A stretch of 64,000 nucleotides of DNA from Sinonovacula constricta (taxonomy: Eukaryota; Mollusca; Bivalvia; Cardiida; Solecurtidae), in contig CM017561.1 of assembly GCA_007844125.1 (NCBI GenBank), positions 58,425,215-58,489,214 of the forward strand, written 5' to 3'. Position numbers and translations under genes: made by a program. Below, in pieces: positions 22,101-45,477 of the stretch (positions within the stretch are counted from its first letter, which is position 1; the number at the start of each line of letters is the position of its first letter). Under the pieces are notes generated by a model. That model was not told where the DNA came from, did not search any database, and worked only from the letters and a program-made list of their open reading frames with translations.

Positions 22101-24971
22101 TTTTGTCTTCTTAAAGTGTATTCTATAAATTGTTAATGATATACATGTATGTTGATAATATTTATAATGAGTAATATTGAGTTTTTAAAATGATCATTCT
22201 AAATTGTTAAAGTTTCTGTTCAAAGGTGGTCTAGATTTTTTTCCCCAAACAGCCGTATAAATTATTGTTACCAAACGAAATATCCTTCATCTATGTGTTG
22301 AAGTTGTCATCACATTTTTTTCTTATGCTAATTTTAGAGTGTTATATTAAGTTACGTATTAATCGTGCTAACTGGTTTAGTTTTGTTTTGTGCATGCTTT
22401 CTTTTTGCTTTTTTAATTTTATGATTTATTAATGACTAAATTGCTAATCTAATTGTGATGACTTATAGTATCTTATAGTTGATCAACAACCAAGTTGCTA
22501 ATATATTTTGAATGGTTAACTAACAGCTTGTAAGTCTTTTAAAGTTGTTACATGAAAGTGAACTGGAAATCTATTTTTGAAGCTGTAATGATATGGGGAA
22601 AAATGAGCAAAACTGTGATAAACCACTTCCAAATGTGCAGGTGGTTTTACCTAGTCATATATCTTCAATCTTTCTCCAGCAGAATAACTGGTTGTTGCTT
22701 AATAAACCATAAATGTTTTACTGGAATGTATTTTTAAAAAAAAAGAGGTAATTAAATAGAAGAACAAAAACACTGGAAGAAATTTATGTACTTGAATATT
22801 TAAATTGTTTTATTATCGAAAGTTAGGTAGAGTTGAAAGCTTTAACATAGTGTACAAGCTGTTTTAGTCTTTAATTGCACTTCATGATAGGAAAAAATTA
22901 CCAATCAAAAACGATAATTGATAATAATTGGCCTAGGTATTTTGTTTCATTGTAGACCATGTAATCAAAATTTTGGTTTACCATCGGATATGTATTGTGT
23001 TACTTAATTAGCCAATTAAACATGCACAGCTGACTAAAATACCTTAAATCAGTACACATCCAATACAATATATCATACTTATGCAATACATGATAAATAA
23101 ACATTCTGTTAAGTATTTTGCTAAATGTTTAAATTGTGTTCACCCATTTGCAATTTTCTAGCAAGAGACAAAAAGTGATAACTAACAGGAACCAATGAAT
23201 TCTTGCTACTAAAAGAAATGAAATTTATAAGATTAAGTTTTAAGTATATAAATAAATGATCAATGTTGTGCTTTTTTGGACAGGGTTTCAATCATTTTTT
23301 TAATAAAGCTCTGTCATTGTTCAAACCCCAAGCCATGAGTAGCTCTGTGTTTCTACTACAATCATCTTGCTACGCATGTACCATTTCAAGTCATGTGAAT
23401 TCATCAATGGTTTGGTCCAATGACTTGCAAGGATTACCTGGAATCTGCTGAAGTACCGGAGTTGATATGAAGCCATTGATCATGTGACTTCAATGTTATA
23501 ACATTGCTCTACTTTTTTCTCCCACTTTTTTATTTAACTTCACCAGCTGTCTTTTTCCAAAAGAGTCCAGAATTTGTTCTCTTTGCAGCTATGAATGTAT
23601 CTTACAGTATAGTAGTGCATGTTGTTTTTTTTCTATGATATTGTACTAATATTTTCTATGTGCATTATAGTATCTGCTACTATTGATCATCTATTTGTTG
23701 TACTCTGTAAGATACAATTTTACACCAAACCTGATGACCTTCATGACATCATTTTGGCACCAAGGTGTCATGACATCAACATACTTAACTAAACTTGAGG
23801 AAGATTCACCACAAATTGAAACATTGTTAATCAGAGTGGACTTATTTCCTTGATTTTAACCCAAATTACTGCTCTTGATAATCATAATAATAAGAGAGGA
23901 TTCTTTTCCTTGATATTAACCCTTATTATACTGCTAAAAAGGTAATTCTGTGGAAAGAAAAAATCAAATACTTGCATCTGATTGGGTATAAAGTAGGACT
24001 ATGCACCTGTGTGTTTAGTTTCATAATGCCGATGAATTCAAGAAATAGCCTCTCACCATATGTGAGGCCTTACCTGTCTGACTCTGTTAGGGCACTTTTA
24101 ACTACTCCTTTATATTACTTATTCTCCTAGTGTTTAGCTTTTCACAGTCATTTGTTGCTGTATGTTGTATTTTTATTACTTTTTATACTGTTGACCTTAG
24201 ATGGTCTAAAAACTGGCTCATTTTGTTCAATTCACTGTAGCTAAACATTAACAAAAAAAGCTTGCTAAAGGTTTATTATCGCCTTGTTAAAGCATAGTTT
24301 ATTAATTATTCTTTGTAGAATACATTGTAATAGTTTATAATTATTACAATTATTGATTCCTAAATTTTTTATTAAATTTCTGTATCTTATTATATCATGA
24401 AGCCTTATTCTCTAGTAACATTGTATATTTAATTGGTTATATTTTCATTACCATTCAATTAAAATAAAACATTCTTTGTTACATTTGATGCTCAAACTTT
24501 AAATAACATGAGTACACTTCAAAAATCTGTCAACCAAGTGAATTTTTAGTATTGAAATTTTGCAAACTTGTAAGAACTTAAAATGAACCTCTGTGTTAAA
24601 GATGTTTCATTTTCTTATGAATTTCATTTAATATTATATTTTATGTAGAACAGATTAAAAAGGAAAACTTTATAAATGTAGTTTTTTTCACCAAACAGAT
24701 ACAAGCTACTTAAATGTTTAACATGCATTTGAATCTTTCATTGGAACATGCTTAAGTGGCATGTTGCCAGGCAAATGTGAATTTTCATGACAAAATACAA
24801 TTAAAATGATATACTTACAACCTATTCACTAACCATTACATGCTTATAAAAATCATATATCCCCCCACTTTGTATGAAATTTTGTAAATCTGTTTCACAT
24901 GAATATAGTTTTTTTCTAAATTGTATTTGTGTTGATTTATAACCCATTTGTTGAATACGCTTTCCCAAGAG
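19117..24971. other. NAMPT 3' UTR and AT-rich intergenic DNA
   Basis: No exon or clear transposon end seen. Many AATAAA hexamers occur (for example 19555, 20106, 20608), so the NAMPT cleavage site cannot be chosen. 25076-26152 is similar apart from the SINE heads. Confidence 0.6.
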
Positions 24972-25075
24972 CAGTCTGCCCCAGTGGTTCAGTTGGTAGA
25001 GCACTAGACTGGAGGTCATGAGCTCAATTCCCACCCAGATTTTTGTAGCTCAGGTCACTGTCGTACCCTTAATAG
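24972..25075 (+). mobile_element. tRNA-like SINE head (family 4)
   Basis: TGGTTCAGTTGGTAGAGC (box A) and GGTCATGAGCTCAATTCC (box B) are strong promoter boxes, followed by a non-tRNA body. The anticodon stem pairs poorly, so a SINE is more likely than a tRNA gene. Confidence 0.65.
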
Positions 25076-25889
25076 AAAACAATGTAACTTCTTCACTAGG
25101 TCTAAATTGAGCAAGCATAGACAGGGAGTTTTCTAATCAGGGTCAGCATGTTTGCTGCAAAGTCTAAAAACAATTAGGTATATGAATGTAAAAATTAATT
25201 ATATGAATGCATTAAAATTGTTTGCACACTAAGAAAATATGCCTAGTAGAGGATCAACTGAGAATTGTTATGTGTCACTTTATTGTGGATGTAGAGCAGC
25301 GATAAACAACATTTTGCAAGATCTTTTCCGGTAACAATATTTATATGGTTGCATGACAGTAAAAAATTATCCAAACTGTATGATAGCCTACCATTTATCA
25401 ATCAATTAAAATTCTTATTTGAGATACCAGAAGGTTATTTAAGCAAGAAAATTGCCCTGTTCCTTGATTGTTAATCTGAGTATTAGTAGGCAGGCATAAA
25501 CATCAACATGCAACCCAAAAAGTGCACTAATAAGAACTGAAAAATACAAATTAAAAAAGACTTAACTTGGCAAGTCTTGCATGTAAGGAGTTTTCATGGG
25601 AGACTATTCACTAATGTCTCTTATTATTTGTTTGTGTGTGATGTTACATCTAATATAATGTAAAGCTCAGAGTACTTGAATTTGAGCATCAATGATCATT
25701 TAAATGTTTCAAAATCTACAGAATTTACATTGTTGACAACAAATGATTTTTGCAGTTTGGTTTACAACAATGGAAACAAGGCTAATACAATGGAAAGGTT
25801 GCCCATCAGTAGTAACAAGCTAGCAACTAGCGGTTCTGCCTAGATGATGCCTGGCTTCAAAAGGTCAAAGAGCCTGGAGGGGAGCTGTG

Positions 25890-25985
25890 AACATGCTGCC
25901 ACCAGACCATTCTGCCTGAGTTCTCAGATGTTAAAGCACCAAACTCTGAACCAGGTGGTTGAAGGTTCAACCCTGTCCTGGGTAA
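25890..25985 (+). mobile_element. Degenerate tRNA-like SINE head
   Basis: TGAGTTCTCAGATGTTAAAGC and GGTTGAAGGTTCAACCC resemble A and B boxes; the remainder is unrecognised. Confidence 0.4.
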
Positions 25986-26161
25986 ATGGTTATTGCAACT
26001 TGGTTTACAAAACATACACAGTTGCACCAATTATCATATCTGTTTACTTCTCTTATATTGATTTATATTGAAAAGAGAGATAACCATGTCGAATATGAAA
26101 ATAATTTAATTCAAACTCCCCGCAGTGATTACTTCCCTTGAAGTAGCAACGCGTGACGTAA

Positions 26162-26527
26162 CGGTACTACTGAATACCGAAAGACACTTGTTTACCGAAA
26201 GATACCGAAAGACACTTTGTTTTACCGAAAGACACTCAATAAAACGTAATAAAAACATATTTTGTTGTTTTCTTTAGTTAATATGTTGAAATATTAGTTT
26301 ATGAACAAAATGCCAAAGATTCATTGTAATAGAAATAAGCTTTTGATAGTTATAAGACGTTGTTTACAAATGCCGTGAGAAGTACACAAACATGATAAAT
26401 ACCACTTAATTGGTACATGACTTTCATTACCGAAATACACTTAATACATTGAAATTAAAGGATAATTAGCTGTTTTATTAAGTAAATATGTTGAGAAAAA
26501 AGTATATGAATTAAATGCCAAAGATTC
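26162..26527 (+). repeat. Left terminal inverted repeat of the MULE-type element
   Basis: Pairs with the reverse complement of 29520..29882. Near its outer end are four short direct copies of TACCGAAAGA (three followed by CAC), likely transposase-binding sites by analogy with other long-TIR elements. An inner unit (about 26266-26420) is repeated with divergence at about 26470-26620, partly beyond the inverted repeat. Confidence 0.88.
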
Positions 26528-27066
26528 ATTGTAATTGAAATAAGCTTTTGATAGTTATAAGACATTTTTACAAATGCCACGAGAAGTACACAAACATGAC
26601 AAATACCATTTAATTGATAACCTGGCTGTGTTAAAGTTATTATGTGGTTGTGATCGGTACTGTTAGAACATTGTAAAAAACTTATTGTTAAAAACAATAA
26701 ACACAACACAACATGCATAAGTATTATGGCATACATGAGATACAATTACTTATGCCTTTTTGTCTGAAGTCATTCTGAAAAACATCAATACAATGTTGTA
26801 AAACAATCAAGTACAATTAAGACCATTCAAAATCAAGAAGAAGACAATAAATACATATCATATATACTTAAAAACTGTCCACTTACCTTGCCGAAACATA
26901 CATGTATATGCTATAATACAATTAAAATACATTAATACATTCATATCAAGAATATCTGCGCAGAAAATAACACACATCACCAAACTAACAAAGGCAGTGA
27001 AAAGATAGCATGTTTTTTTTATAAAATGAATACAAATAATACACCACATGATGATAATCTGATGTT

Positions 27067-27365
27067 AATGTCGGTGCATATTTAATGCGAGGGCCATTCA
27101 ACTGAACGTCCTATCCGACTATCAATATATACATCTATTTATATTTGTAAAAAAACAAACAACAAAAAAACAATTTTATACAGACATCTAAACATATGTA
27201 AACAAATAAGTTTAGTTAAACTGAACCTATAAGCTGATTTTGCACAGAAGGCTCTGTAAGGTGTTCTCAAACTCATATACGCATTGAAACTTTGTCGGTG
27301 CATATTTAATGCGAGGGCCGTTCAGGCTGCTGAGCGTCCTATCCGACTTCCAATATATGCATGAA
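27067..27365. repeat. ~70-bp direct repeat inside the MULE-type element
   Basis: The block at about 27070-27140 recurs at 27294-27360. Both contain TCGGTGCATATTTAATGCGA and TCCTATCCGACT. It lies between the left inverted repeat and the transposase 3' end. Confidence 0.7.
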
Positions 27366-27393
27366 ATAAATAGAAATTAACGTTTCAACTGCC

Positions 27394-28260
27394 CTAACTG
27401 CCCTGCTTTTTCAATGGCATTGTCACTGTCCGTACATTTACTTTTCGCTTTCTTTGACCTGGTTTTTTTCCGTCTGTGCGCGGTGCCACTACAGAAGATT
27501 GACCATTTGAGGATGTGACAATCCTATCTGCCTTTATAACAAAAGATCGGTACTTTTTGTACAAATTATTTCTTTGATGTTCAGTCATAGCAATCCATTG
27601 TGCACTCCTTAACTCCATGAATTGACCATCCACGAGTTTGTTAGTCAACCTAACAAACTCGGGTAGACTTTTGGTTTCCCAATTTACTGTTTGTTTTAGG
27701 ACGTGGTTGATGGACTCTGCATTGTTGTAAGTCCAACTAGAGCTTATGAAACCAGCTCTCATCGGCTCGTTAACCTTGTATTTTAATAGATCTTTCAGTC
27801 ACCGATGAAAGTAAATAACAAATTTGTCGGCCAGATTTGTACAGTACTTTTCTAATTCATCGCACTTGTATTCAAAGCAAATATTGTCAGTTGCTCCAAC
27901 AATGCCGTCCTGGCCAAAGATTTTGTTCAAAATAACCTTTCTTTCATTTAAACTTACTCCATCATCTTGTTAGTTGTTGTCGGACATTTTCTTGTAAATG
28001 CCTGGTACACAGAACATGAGTTGAATGAGGAAATTCTGTGATAATGGCTTTTACCATAGCTTTTTCATCATCGGTACCTACCACAAGTTTTGTTACTTCG
28101 GTTCCTGACAGTTTTAGTTTCAGAAGGTGAAAAAATTGGCTAAATGTTTCATAGTCACTATTGTCATGTATGAATATTGGGCCTACAAAAAGAGGTGGTT
28201 CTTCTGTTGTTGTTCTGGTAATTGTTTATCAAGTACGAGTGTGATAAATTTGATTGGTAA
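27394..28260 (-). pseudogene. MULE transposase, N-terminally truncated and disrupted
   Basis: Reverse-strand reading gives recognisable MULE transposase blocks in order: VLDK (first catalytic Asp region, degenerate), FVGPIFIHDNSDYETF, GTDDEKAMVKAI (second Asp), HVLCTRHLQENV, then KYKVNEPM and WTYNNAESINHVLKQ (catalytic Glu region). The chain is broken by a frameshift near 27970 and by an in-frame TGA at 27799-27801. The last 122 codons (27394..27762) remain open and end in a basic tail. The N-terminal half and any zinc finger upstream of about 28260 are absent. It is a remnant of the element's own mobility gene. Confidence 0.8.
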
Positions 28261-28454
28261 TTAAAGGTGCTGATGTTGTGTTATTTATATTTTAAGTAAA
28301 TTGCGTGAACAATAAGCATTTATTGAAGATCATGCTTGATCTTGTAAATTTGGATTTGAAAAAAAAAAATAAAAGAGCTGTTTCATTTCATTTTTATTTA
28401 TTTGCTAAACAGTACAATAGTTGTGCAGTAAAAAGTTACAAACTAAGAGGTGCA

Positions 28455-28824
28455 TTATAAGGTTTTCATAAAGCTAGCTTTGATTAAGCAGTTCAAAACT
28501 TTCATCCCTCCTTCATTAAAACCTGGATGAACCAAGTCCTTGTTGTAGTGTTTGGGATACTTCAACTTCTTTTCAACATTCACATAGTCTTCCCCAAAAT
28601 GTATCTTAAGTTTGGCGTTGACACTTTTTCTTATCTTGTTGAACTGGTCACTGGTTAATCCTGTAAATTTAGGAAAGGACCCACGTTCTACAATGGATGC
28701 CACAAATACCCTCTGTACTCCGTTCCGCTTCAATCTTTGTACTATTCTGATCAGTCTTGCAACTATCTCTTCTACGGAACAATCAGTGTTAATGTCATTT
28801 CCTCCAACGTTCATGAAGACATAA
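28455..28824 (-). CDS. SGNH hydrolase exon 2
   Basis: Begins with the T that completes a Ser codon, then YVFMNVGGND; ends in the DLVHPGFNEGG block and a stop. A polypyrimidine-rich acceptor precedes it. Confidence 0.8.
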
Positions 28825-29201
28825 CTGAAATGAAAAGCAAAAAAAAAAAAACACATTAATTTTGACATTATTACTTTATTATGTGTCACAAGTAAATATC
28901 ACTTACTGCCAGTGGGTCTATTTTCTCCTGCACAAAGGCACAATACAGGGTAGTATTTCAGTATTAGGCAGTTGAACACATACCTAGGTCTGTCTTGTAA
29001 CATTTTCTGGAATTCAGGCTCAAACTTTCTGGTTGTAGACATTCCTGACACACCGTAGAATTTACATCTGCCATGGAAGTTATGTAAACATCCCATGTTA
29101 AAACGATTCAGCCATGCTATATAACTGTCTCCAAATACGGCATACATTTTGTTTGAAATGTTGAGGACTATGGACAGGTTTGAATGTTGGTTCATACTCA
29201 T
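28455..29201 (-). CDS. SGNH/GDSL-type hydrolase carried by the transposon
   Basis: Joins exon 1 (29201..28984) and exon 2 (28824..28455) across a 159-bp intron, donor gtatgt and acceptor catttcag, into 195 intact codons. All hallmark blocks are present: GDS with nucleophile Ser26, block II GVSGMS, GGND with Asn82, and DLVH with Asp169/His172. The fold usually gives an esterase or acyl-hydrolase; the substrate is unknown. There is no clear signal peptide. An alternative start is Met19 just before YAVFGDS. A likely polyadenylation signal (AATAAATAAA on the - strand) lies at 28393-28402. It sits inside the element, upstream of the transposase and on the same strand, so it looks like element cargo. 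SGNH esterases are known in some LINE and tyrosine-recombinase retroelements; I do not know of an established MULE association. Confidence 0.82.
28984..29201 (-). CDS. SGNH hydrolase exon 1
   Basis: 72 codons plus two bases; contains VFGDSY and GVSGMS. Ends CCT AG before gtatgt. Confidence 0.78.
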
Positions 29202-29519
29202 TCAGAATTATATTTATACATTTTGTTGACACATGAGTGATACATGTCCGCTTGGGAGTGTTATAACAAACAGTATTCACTTTGTATCTCGAATTACAAT
29301 TAGACACTAATTAATTGTATCACTAATAAATTAATTGTTAAGCATCCACTGCGTTCTCATTGTAATCAAACAATTAAATATAAACAAACAATTAAAATAT
29401 AATAGACAGTAAGACATTTCACCAAAATTTGCTTTTGCTTTGTCAAAGGGGAAACAACTCAGACAACAAGGCAATATGCAACATGACTTCGTACTACAAC
29501 ATTTTAAAAACACATTAAA

Positions 29520-29882
29520 TGACAACGTGTCTTTGGCATTTATTTCATATACTAATATTTCAACATATTAACTAAATAAAACAGCAAATTATGCTTTAAT
29601 TTCAAAGTATTCAGTGTATTTCGGTAATCAGAGTAATGTGGTATTTATCATGTTTGTGTACTTCTCACGGCATTTGTAAACAACGACTTATAACTATCCA
29701 AAACTTATTTCTATTACAATGAATCTTTGGCATTTTGTTCATAAACTAATATTTCAACATATTAACTAAAGAAAACAACAAAAGATGCTTTAATTACGTT
29801 TTATTTGAGTGTCTTTCGGTAAAAGAAAGTGTCTTTCGGTATCTTTCGGTAAACAAGTGTCTTTCGGTATTCAGTAGGACCC
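29520..29882 (-). repeat. Right terminal inverted repeat of the MULE-type element
   Basis: Inverted partner of 26162..26527, with the same four CTTTCGGTA motifs near the end. It stops 352 bp before the NAA10 start codon. Confidence 0.88.
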
Positions 29883-29891
29883 GTGACGTAA

Positions 29892-30234
29892 TCGCTGTGA
29901 GGAGATTGAATTTAATTTTGACTAGGTACTCTCCCTTGAGATAAATTTCGTGATTGTGGCCATAAGTGATCCTTTTATTGAAGCTATTTTAATAACCTTA
30001 TATACACGCCATCTTTTAAATCTATGTTTCCGAAAAGAAAGGTTCTTTATAAGTTGAACTTATAAAGAAATTGTCCTAACCAATAATCTGGTGCTCGGCA
30101 TTTCGTACTATGTCGTAAAAGTGATAGGTACCACCAATCGGAACAAGTACGACCCATTTACGATAACTTACCACACGAGAAGAAAATCCACTTTTGTCCT
30201 TTTTTGTCTTTTTTTTCTGTCAAAAGAACCCAAA
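29892..30234 (+). promoter_or_regulatory. NAA10: NAA10 promoter and 5' UTR region
   Basis: All the sequence between the transposon end and the NAA10 start codon. Transcription must start here or inside the transposon. No TATA box at a useful place; the region before the ATG is pyrimidine-rich. Confidence 0.5.
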
Positions 30235-42328
<12,094 letters not shown>

Positions 42329-44049
42329 GAGAGTGGATTACTTACCTGAATGTCAAACTGTTTGTCTGAGATATCAACTTTTGTAATCCTGGGTGGAAAA
42401 CAGCTCATCTGTGGATCAACATGTGTAATTCAAGATGGAAACAGATTGTATGTGAATCAACCATTGCAATGTTTACAAAGTTTGGAGCTGCAAAGAGTAT
42501 TACTGGTGTATTGAGTTATTTGATTTCCGGTACTGGATCATGTTGAAGGTCCCTGAAAAGTAAAAGATTCAAGTAACATGAATGTATATTGATGTTTGTA
42601 AATGTGTGTGTACATTCTGATTTACATAGCAAAGCATTTTAATTACCAGAGAAAATTACTTACATTTTGTTTAGTTTCTAGAGAATATAACTTTCATTTT
42701 AATTAATCATTAAATTTTGTTCTTGTAAGTTTTTATATCATGTATTTAACAAGTAATTGTTCACAAGTTGTTTTTCAGATTTTTTTTTATAAAATTGATT
42801 TGGTAGTAATTTAGTTGTTTCTTATTATTTACACATTACAGCATTTGGGAATAAAGTTATCTTCTAAAAAGAACATAAGTAATAAATAAAGTATCTAATA
42901 CCAATTTAATAATTTTAGAATTAACTAGAAATTCATGTATCTCCATTGAATGTTAAAAATAGGCATTTTATAGAATGTAAGCAATAGCTACTTTGTCTAA
43001 CCATATGGTGTGTTTTTTTCATACGGCATAATGTATTATCTCTTACAAATAAAATAAAAACATTGTTACTTTCTTGCCAATTTAAACTTTTTGCTAAGCT
43101 GCTTAAAAAAAGATACATTGAAAAACTAATTTGACACAGTGTACCAGTTATATTGCAAATGCTTGTTATATGTTAAAGAAGATCGTGACTAAAAATGATA
43201 CAAAGAAAAGTAAATTATGTATATTTTCTTTAACTTCAAAGATAAGATAATGATAACCCAATTATGATCAGCCAAGATAATGACAATGTAAAAGTGTTGA
43301 TATTGCTAACATCTGAAACAACAGAAAACAGTTTTATTAATTAAATAAATCAACACATTCATAATATACTATAATGTTTAGTGTAAATTTTAGTGAGTGT
43401 ATTGAAAGATCTTCATCAGTGACAGGCCTTTTCAAGACTAAAAAACATGTCTGATACATGCATGTAGCAGTCTTACGTGAGTTTAAAAGTGGACAAGCCT
43501 GTACTTTTTACAGTATCTGTATACAACTACCTCCCAAAAAGCGAGGTAAGAAAGTAGGTTTTGAATAGTTAGACTAGTATCCCCTTATAAATAGTATGAA
43601 ATACTTGAAGAGGATGGTTAGAATCTGTATCGTCTTGATGACCGAGCACTTGTTTTTATATGTGAATATTGCTGAAAGAAATAAAAATACAATAGTTTAT
43701 TAGCAATATGCCAAATAGAAATTGAAAAATGGTAGATTTGCTGAATGTTTTGTTAAAATTTTAATGTTAAGTTTGTTGAATTTAATTTTGGTGTGTTGAT
43801 ATTTAATAAACATAGTGATTCCTAGCTGCTATTGGTGAAGGAAGATGCTAAGTGGAAAACAAATCACTTATTTCAAGCTGGAAGTCACCATCGCATTCTA
43901 ATTTTTTTGGGGGCTTAACATTGGAACTCCTTTAGGTGGTGGTTAACTGCCCCATTCTATTTTTTTTATTTCCATTCACAGCATGTTAAGTGCAGACATG
44001 CAAGTTTTCAAACATCTTATCATCAAAAGGCATACAAGTTCTATAACAT
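42329..44049. other. NAA10 3' UTR and flank
   Basis: AT-rich, no gene seen beyond the candidate polyadenylation signals. 44349-45074 is also empty to my reading. Confidence 0.6.
42850..42890 (+). terminator. Candidate NAA10 polyadenylation signals
   Basis: AATAAA at 42850-42855 and overlapping AATAAA at 42881-42886 and 42885-42890, about 520-560 bp after the NAA10 stop. These are plausible cleavage signals, but AATAAA is common in such AT-rich DNA. Confidence 0.4.
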
Positions 44050-44348
44050 TATCTACATATGGGATGGGATTAGCCAGCATTTTTGCCAATACTGCATAGC
44101 GACATTTCTATCATTATAGCACAGGGGCACTTATGAGATGCCCAGATTGAACCCGGCCGATCCATTATACTGACACCGACAAGTCAGGCGTAATGCTGTC
44201 CCGTTTGCCCCGAGCGTAAGGAGGGAAGCCACTACTACCAACTTTAAAGTCTTTGGTTTGACCCGGCCGGTGTTTGAACCCACGACCTCCCGATCTGCAA
44301 GCCGACGATCTACCAACTGAGCTATTGCGGCCGGTCTATCTACATATG
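44050..44348 (-). mobile_element. Young tRNA-derived SINE (family 3) with perfect target duplication
   Basis: The 275-bp insert (44062..44336) is flanked by perfect 12-bp copies of TATCTACATATG (44050-44061, 44337-44348). On the - strand it opens with a tRNA-like head: CCGGCCG pairs with CGGCCGG as a 7-bp acceptor stem, box A is TAGCTCAGTTGGTAG and box B is GGTCGTGGGTTCAAAC. The anticodon stem does not pair, so this is not a working tRNA gene. It lies about 1.7 kb past the NAA10 stop. Confidence 0.88.
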
Positions 44349-45074
44349 TGTATACTATAATTTATAACACATAAATATTTTGCCTTAATAAAGTTTAGAG
44401 GTTTACCCTTTTTTCCTTTAGCTTACAAAAAAGTCTTAATGTTTGATGTATATATCAAAAGTTCTTTGAGACAGTGTTTTAGAAAATTTGTCCTTCTTTA
44501 CAGTCTCCTATTTTTAAAATTTGTAGATATACAACACTATCAAAAATTAAATTATAATAAAAATGCAAGAGATCAAACCTGTAGAGATATATTTTGGATA
44601 TTGTTTTGAATGTCTCTAAGTTCTTTTGTTTAAGCAGGACAATACTGTATTCTTTTATAAGTGCCTGCTAAGCAAGTAAAACCAAAAAGGTTAACGAAAG
44701 AACTGATTTGCATTACATAGTATCACTTTTCAACATCAATTCAGTTCTAGATGCTTTATCCATCGGCCCAAGTGTCCCTAATTTTCACAACTTTTAATTT
44801 TGTTAATTCTAGTGATAAGCTTGATGTTTATCATTTTGAATTTACACAAATATTGATCTTTATCGGGTTTTTTTACTTTACATTGGCAGGAAAACTAATA
44901 TTCTAATGTTCTAAATGAGGTCCAAGTGTATTTGACATTGCTTTGAATGGTTGATAGAAAAGTATTTTTCTCTTTGTCCATATGAAGAAAAAAATTGTAT
45001 AATTTTCAATGAAGATATTCAGGATAGATATCTTTATTAATCAGCATAGGAACATACTGTACAAATTTATATAT

Positions 45075-45475
45075 GAAAAATAAATTGTTAGCGACCTGAG
45101 CTTTTGGGTCAACATTCTTTAAATGACATCTTTGAAACCTCTGGCACAAATTCAACCAAACTTCTTCATAAGCTTCCGCAGGCAGGAGGGAACAAAAAAT
45201 TGTTCAAAGAATTATGATAGCAAAAAACATGGCTGTCAGGGACGTGGCCATTTTCTATATAGGAATATAGGAACATCTGTTTGTCACTAGAGCTAGAACC
45301 TTGGTATAAGGTATACATGTTTCATGGGTGGCCATTATAGAGATCGTTAAACAAATTTTGTTAAAAAGAATTTTAATCCACTGGAGCCTTGTATTAGGTA
45401 TACATGTTCGTTATATGAAGGTTATTCAACGAATTTGCATCCATTAACAACATGACCGCCTAGGGTCGTGGCCAT
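45075..45475 (+). repeat. Dispersed repeat related to the 18.5-kb element
   Basis: Contains GAACATCTGTTTGTCA, CATGGGTGGCC and GTGGCCATTTT motifs like the units at 18489-18790. It is interrupted at 45478 by the tandem-repeat element. Confidence 0.55.
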
Positions 45476-45477
45476 TT

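Larger units (their letters stand above)
26153..29891. mobile_element. MULE-type DNA transposon with SGNH hydrolase gene and target duplications
   Basis: Element 26162..29882 (3721 bp), flanked by the perfect 9-bp duplication GTGACGTAA (26153-26161 and 29883-29891). The ends are inverted repeats of about 360 bp, roughly 90% identical by eye, beginning CGGTACTACTG and GGGTCCTACTG. On the - strand it holds an SGNH hydrolase gene followed by a decayed MULE transposase. MULE superfamily elements typically make 9-11-bp target duplications and can have long inverted repeats, so all three lines agree. The transposase N-terminal half is missing and the rest is broken, so this copy cannot move by itself. 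Confidence 0.88.

Noticed and set aside
44131..44316. 61-codon frame, and a tRNA gene reading of the same place
   Set aside because: It is the SINE; the acceptor stem pairs but the anticodon stem does not, and target duplications show retroposition.
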